Source: Eleusine coracana subsp. coracana
Taxonomy: Eukaryota > Streptophyta > Magnoliopsida > Poales > Poaceae
Assembly (NCBI GenBank): GCA_032690845.1
Contig: CM064434.1
Location: 31,588,413-31,652,412 of the forward strand
DNA length: 64,000 bases
Direction of reading: 5' to 3'
Positions 59,955-64,000 of the stretch are shown here, piece after piece. The notes beneath the pieces were generated by a model, which ran no database searches, was not told where the DNA came from, and saw nothing but the letters and a program-made list of their open reading frames with translations. The first letter of the stretch is position 1. Each line of letters opens with the position of its first letter. Made by a program: the position numbers and the translations under genes.

Positions 59955-61257
59955 GATCTACAACAGAAAATATGCAAATATAAGCACTATGTAAATGTAA
60001 AACTTTTATTAAACATTTTAACAAAAGTTTATTATTCCACTATATGCTTGGAACCATTTTCCCTCAAAATGACATATAGCGGTTCAAGATCCATATTCAA
60101 CTTAGATCCTAGTGAGCTTTGGCATCACCGTTAAAAATCTAGTGACATCGGTAAGCAACACTTTGCTAATTACATCCCTATGTGACTCTTGTTTGTTGGG
60201 TGGCATCACATGTCCCGGCGCCAACACCATGCCCCAAAGCCCAAAACCGTTTTGATAGCTTTGTTAATTAAACCAATACTGTGCATGTAAATATCCGACA
60301 TTTACCCTAATAATTAAGATAGTTGAGGTACTCTACTTTGGCAGACCTACCATACAACGATCATAATTTTAATAGGTGCAGCTATTGGAAGGGCATATAA
60401 TTTAATTTTTCTTGAGGGAACCTATTCTAGCATGTTAATCATATCCAATATAAATAACACATAAAAGAATAGGATGACAGGAACATCATCACAGGCAATC
60501 ATATTAACTGTGAAATAGCATGGCCCCTTTCAATTGGTGATCTCCATCTCCATTGCCATCGCCATCGCCATGTCTCTCGTCCCTTCAACCATCATGCTTG
60601 AGGCCTCCATGAACTAACACTTAGCTACTACAACTAATAGCTAGTAAAAATTACATGAGAATATCAAGCATCACAGGTCGACATGCAGGCCATTATACAA
60701 TAATATGACAACCTCAACCCAAATGTAATTAATTATGGCACGTAGGTCATGCAAATCACATACATACATCACATGCATCTTTTAGGCCATACCATTCACA
60801 ACATTCTCTGCAAAAACAAGTTAGCTGAGAAGCGAATGCTAATATGTGGCTAAAAACTGGTGTAACAATCTAGGCGGTTCTGTATCTATGAAATCACAAT
60901 GGAAATCCTATGGGGAAAATCATATTTGCCCGATTTCGTGTCATTCACAATGCCTTGATTTCCCATTAGATTTTCATGAGTAGACTGTGATACATCATGA
61001 TACTATTGGCTCCTCTACTGGCACACGCAGTTAGTCCCGATGGTGATTCCAGCCGGTAGGGACAGGTCAAGCGCGCACGGAGAAGGAACACAAATAAATC
61101 AATGATGTATGTATCGCTATCTGCCCATTACCTTATGAACCTCCCTATCACCATTGACCTAATCAACCCGTACATAAAAACATGTAATATATCTCATCTA
61201 ATACATCAGCATATCAACTATATGCACAAGATCTAGATGATAAACTACACAAGGTCG
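59955..61257 (-). other. 5' leader of nested copia
   Basis: A long leader without a credible ORF. A patch near 61012-61070 (TTAGTCCCGATGG...CCGGTAGGGACAGG) looks like a CACTA subterminal trace. Confidence 0.5.
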
Positions 61258-61268
61258 GCTCTGATACC
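61258..61268 (-). other. primer-binding site of nested copia
   Basis: Minus strand GGTATCAGAGC, two bases after the LTR; complementary to initiator tRNA-Met. Confidence 0.85.
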
Positions 61269-61270
61269 GC

Positions 61271-61775
61271 TGTTAGGGAACGGGTACGCTATGATAGCAT
61301 ATAATAATTTCTACCATTCAACCAGAAAACCTTGCAAGAAGGGGATCATGAATCGTTACCACTAGACACACAGGCAGAGCGAAAGCGAATGTTGGAGCAG
61401 CTCGTCCAACGAAGTCACGCGTCGGTGTAGAGGAAGTAGTCGATCACGTCAATCGTCTCCTCCTAGTCCAGCCGTCCGACACCGTAGCAACAGCAGCGCC
61501 TCCTCGCGGTATCCACATATACAGGGTTAGAGCATCGTGCGTGACGTGCTAGCACCGGCAACACGGTTAGGGTTGTGGGCGAGAGAGAGAAGCGCAGCGG
61601 CAAGGGTTATGGACTGGTAGGGTTCGTACCCCTTGCACCGCCTCCACTTATATAGACCCTTCCAATGGGCCTCAACAAGTTGGCCCATCAGTGGACTAAT
61701 CCCTTACGGATCAATATCCATATGATCCTCACATATGGATCAAATCCGTAATGTCTCTTGGGCATATCTCCAACA
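61271..61775 (-). repeat. 5' LTR of nested copia
   Basis: 505 bases, same ends as its partner apart from GTTCCCTAACA. It abuts the primer site to the left. Confidence 0.95.
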
Positions 61776-62601
61776 CCAGGGAGGGCTAGGTATTCTAAAT
61801 TTAAGCATTCAAAATAAATGTTTGTTAGGCAAGTGGCTATTTAGGTTGTTTAACACTAATGGTATTTGGCAAACTATCATCAGGATAAAATACCTACGCT
61901 CTTAGACTCTAAGACAAATTGAGAGGAAACCGGAGGACTCCAACTTCTAGAGCGACATTCTAGGTGTTAAAAGAGAGTTCTTTCGACTGGGGAGAATCCA
62001 TATCGGTGATGGATCTGTCATGAGGTTCTGGGAGGATCACTGGATAGGGGATGGTCCACTTATGGACAAATACCTGAACTTGTACAACGTAGCGAGGAGG
62101 AAGAATAGTACGATTGCCTTTGTGGCCAACTCTAACCCCCCAAACATATCTTTTAGGAGAACACTAATTGGTTAAAACTTAGTGGAATGGAACCAATTAG
62201 TAGGGACCTTATCTAATGTCATGGTTAATGGTCAAAGAGACATGTTTGTTTGGGGGTTGCATCAAAATGGATGGTTCTCAGTGAAATCCATGTACATGGC
62301 GTTGTCCACAAATATTGCTTTGCCCGTTAATACGAACCTTTGGAAATTAAAAGTGCCTCTGAAAATCAAGATTTTCACGTGGTACCTATTCAAAGGTGTC
62401 ACTCTTACCAAAGACAATCTTGCTAGGCGGAACTGGAATGGATGTACAAAGTGTTGTTCTTGTAATCTAAGTCAAAGCATACAACATTTATTCTTTGATT
62501 GTCCTTTGGCTAAGTTTTTGTGGACAATCATACACTCCACTTTCAACATCCCCCCCCCCCCCCACCCCTTAACTTTCAGCATATGTTTTCTTATTGGTTA
62601 G
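61776..62601 (+). pseudogene. LINE ORF2, C-terminal part with zinc-binding region
   Basis: The ORF2 frame resumes right after the copia: G-G-L-G-I-L-N-L, then GKWLFRLFNTNGIWQTII. Stops follow at about 61904, 61951 and 62174. The final open stretch (62182-62601) contains FSVKSMYMAL, W-K-L-K-V-P-L-K-I-K-I-F-T-W, and C-x2-C with I-Q-H-L-F-F-D-C-P. This is the zf-RVT region usual at the end of plant L1 ORF2. It runs into a C14 run at 62550-62563. Confidence 0.8.
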
Positions 62602-62655
62602 GGGATACAGAACCTAAAACCAAAAAGCTTGCTGGGGGGGGGGGGGGAGGGGGGG
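62550..62655. repeat. paired poly-C and poly-G runs in LINE 3' region
   Basis: C14 at 62550-62563, and 70 bases later G14 plus A plus G7 at 62634-62655. The two runs are complementary and could form a long GC stem. Confidence 0.85.
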
Positions 62656-63057
62656 TCTGGTCTATGTTGGGCATTGTGGATAAGTCGTAATGATGTGGTG
62701 TTTGACAATACACCAATTCCTTCTTACTTATAGATGATCTTCAGAGGCACGTACAAGGTGAGATTTTGGACACTGCTTTTAATGGAGGAAGATCGACCAT
62801 TTGTGAAGACGGCATGCAGGTTGCTTCAATCTATGGCCATGGAGGTTTTCGCCAATAATGGGTGGTGGTTTGCAAACCGAATAATGTCCTCCTAGTGTTT
62901 ACTATGGATTCAAACTTCATTTTCTTAATTCTGTGGGGCACTCGGAACTTTTGTTTTTAGTTTCTCTTTGGGTTGTAATAAACAGCTTGTGCTACATGTA
63001 TCGGTCGATGCAGAGGCCAGAATATTAATTTAAATATTCCCTTTTCTAAAAAAAAAC

Positions 63058-64000
63058 ACATCTACACTTTCTTGGATGCTTGGGTCTGATCGTAAACGAC
63101 TGGAACTAGCGGAGGAATTGCTACCACCATAGAAGCTTTTCAAATCTACAATATCATTTAATCATTAATCAATAGTCCATTTGCCTACTTATTTTTCAAA
63201 TAAAAACACTAAACAACATCAGTTTACAATTACTCACCTAAGATTTTGTAGCGTTTGTTTTTTCCCTGTTGCATGGGGAAGGGCCATCTGTGCGGCTTGA
63301 CCCGGTGCTTGCCAGTGCCACGGACGAAGCTCCTCCCTCTCCCAATGACAATCCATTCCCTCGCCCTCCTCCTCATCGTCACCCTCACCAAGAATTGGCA
63401 GTCGCTTGCCCTCAACCACGACCTGCTCCCCGTATAATCTCGGCATCGCTCGGTCTACCGCTTCCTGCAATGTGACTATACCCAGCCAATGATGGCCAGG
63501 AGCGCTCGCGAGCTAGGGTTGGGGGCAAATTAGTGGTCAAATTTTGGATTAGGGGGCAATCTATTTTGGAGTAAATTGGTTTTGTATTGAAGAACCATCG
63601 GTGTTTCGTGTTGATGTAGCAGCAGGCCACTAGGCACCACACCAGCAAGGTCCTCTAGGCCCATTCGTGCCTATTTGGGACTGGCCCAAATATGTTAAGT
63701 CCAGTCGATATGCCATACTGATTTATTTTACTCGGTTTCTTCTTCCTTCGAACAAACAACAGCACATCACCATGGTTGATGCCAGAGAGCAGAGCAGCAC
63801 CACAGCTCTGAAGAAGGGGCTGGGGGTCTTCCATTGAGAGCTTAGGTAGGGCGGCCGCCCTACCATGCCCTATTGGAAGATCCGCCACTGATTTGCACAG
63901 TTATCTCTTCGACTTGTCTTCCACTGTTGAGTTGCATTAGTTACTTCCATTTGTGGTGTGGGTCACCAATATTTTTCACCTTCATCTTCTAGGAAAAGCC
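63058..64000. other. no gene firmly recognised
   Basis: A GC-richer stretch (63240-63480) has overlapping ORFs of 60-80 codons on both strands without a known domain; it may be a gene remnant. A 20-base perfect palindrome lies at 63845-63864. Confidence 0.4.
63845..63864. repeat. 20-base perfect palindrome
   Basis: GGTAGGGCGGCCGCCCTACC reads the same on both strands and is followed by GATCCGCCACTG wording often seen at transposon-derived sequence. Role unknown. Confidence 0.8.

Larger units (their letters stand above)
53809..61775 (-). mobile_element. Ty1/copia element nested in LINE
   Basis: 7967 bp with two 505-base LTRs, primer site, gag-pol and polypurine tract in correct order on the minus strand. 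The duplication CCAGG is exact at 53804-53808 and 61776-61780. Removing the element restores the LINE ORF2 frame. The gag carries a later solo LTR insertion. The LTRs differ at scattered sites, so the insertion is not very recent. Confidence 0.95.
48400..63057 (+). mobile_element. L1-type LINE, decayed and interrupted by copia
   Basis: ORF1 with zinc knuckles and ORF2 with endonuclease, RT and a C-terminal zinc-binding region follow each other in L1 order. The element is split at 53808/61776 by a copia with TSD CCAGG. It ends near 63048-63057 in TTCTAAAAAAAAA, a short poly(A) tail. The 5' limit is placed near the first GC-rich leader sequence and is approximate; I could not identify a target duplication for the LINE itself. 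Confidence 0.8.

Noticed and set aside
63234..63470. 78-codon minus-strand ORF and overlapping plus-strand ORFs as a gene
   Set aside because: GC-rich segment open in several frames on both strands, no known domain, no clear start context.

Overview
The window is plant nuclear DNA, almost certainly from a grass. It is dominated by nested LTR retrotransposons of types common in grass genomes, plus a plant L1-type LINE, CACTA-type DNA transposons and Helitron-like termini. I recognise one apparently intact host gene: a four-exon heavy-metal-associated isoprenylated plant protein (HIPP) at 39297-40810. All calls were made by eye. Element limits given with target-site duplications (TSDs) are firm; others are approximate.

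Region 1-25295 is one nest of retroelements. A Ty1/copia element of SIRE/Maximus-like type (called Y, minus strand) was hit twice in its gag. A Ty3/gypsy element (Z, 1-2876, minus) cuts the gag at 2876. A 17.6-kb Athila-like gypsy element (X, 4223-21807, plus) cuts it again, with TSD CTCTC. The 5' LTR of X was then split by a CRM-clade chromovirus (4751-12492, minus; TSD CTACC/CTATC). X carries gag-protease and an Athila-type extra ORF but no reverse transcriptase or integrase, so it is non-autonomous. It is full of a palindrome, GCGCCGATCGGCGC, in its LTRs, leaders and coding frames. Y's 5' LTR (22222-23568) faces a second LTR of the same family in opposite orientation (23845-25295), giving a large inverted repeat with a spacer of about 0.28 kb. 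Both arms carry another palindrome family (GACCGGACCGTCCGGTC-like).

Region 25296-35000 holds a long (TG)n microsatellite and CACTA-type DNA transposons. One is a well-bounded CACTA element (29351-33682, TIR CACTATGTAAAAA, TSD CTA) sitting inside an older relative. It contains a captured exon of a CWC16/Yju2-family splicing factor with both splice sites, and an internally deleted copia element that keeps its own TSD (ATCAC).

Region 35000-41300 is low-copy sequence containing the HIPP gene. Region 41300-44300 shows two Helitron-type 3' ends (hairpin plus CTAG/T). Region 44443-47032 is a CACTA-like element split by a solo LTR of X (45095-46629, TSD CGCCC).

Region 48400-63057 is a decayed L1-type LINE interrupted by a 7967-bp copia element (53809-61775, TSD CCAGG, two 505-bp LTRs). 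The copia gag is in turn interrupted by a 764-bp solo LTR (58767-59530, TSD CAATC): three nested levels, each bounded by a direct repeat. The last 0.9 kb has no gene I can recognise. Every transposon coding region seen is broken by stops, frameshifts, insertions or lost catalytic residues. The HIPP gene is the only feature that looks expressible without repair.
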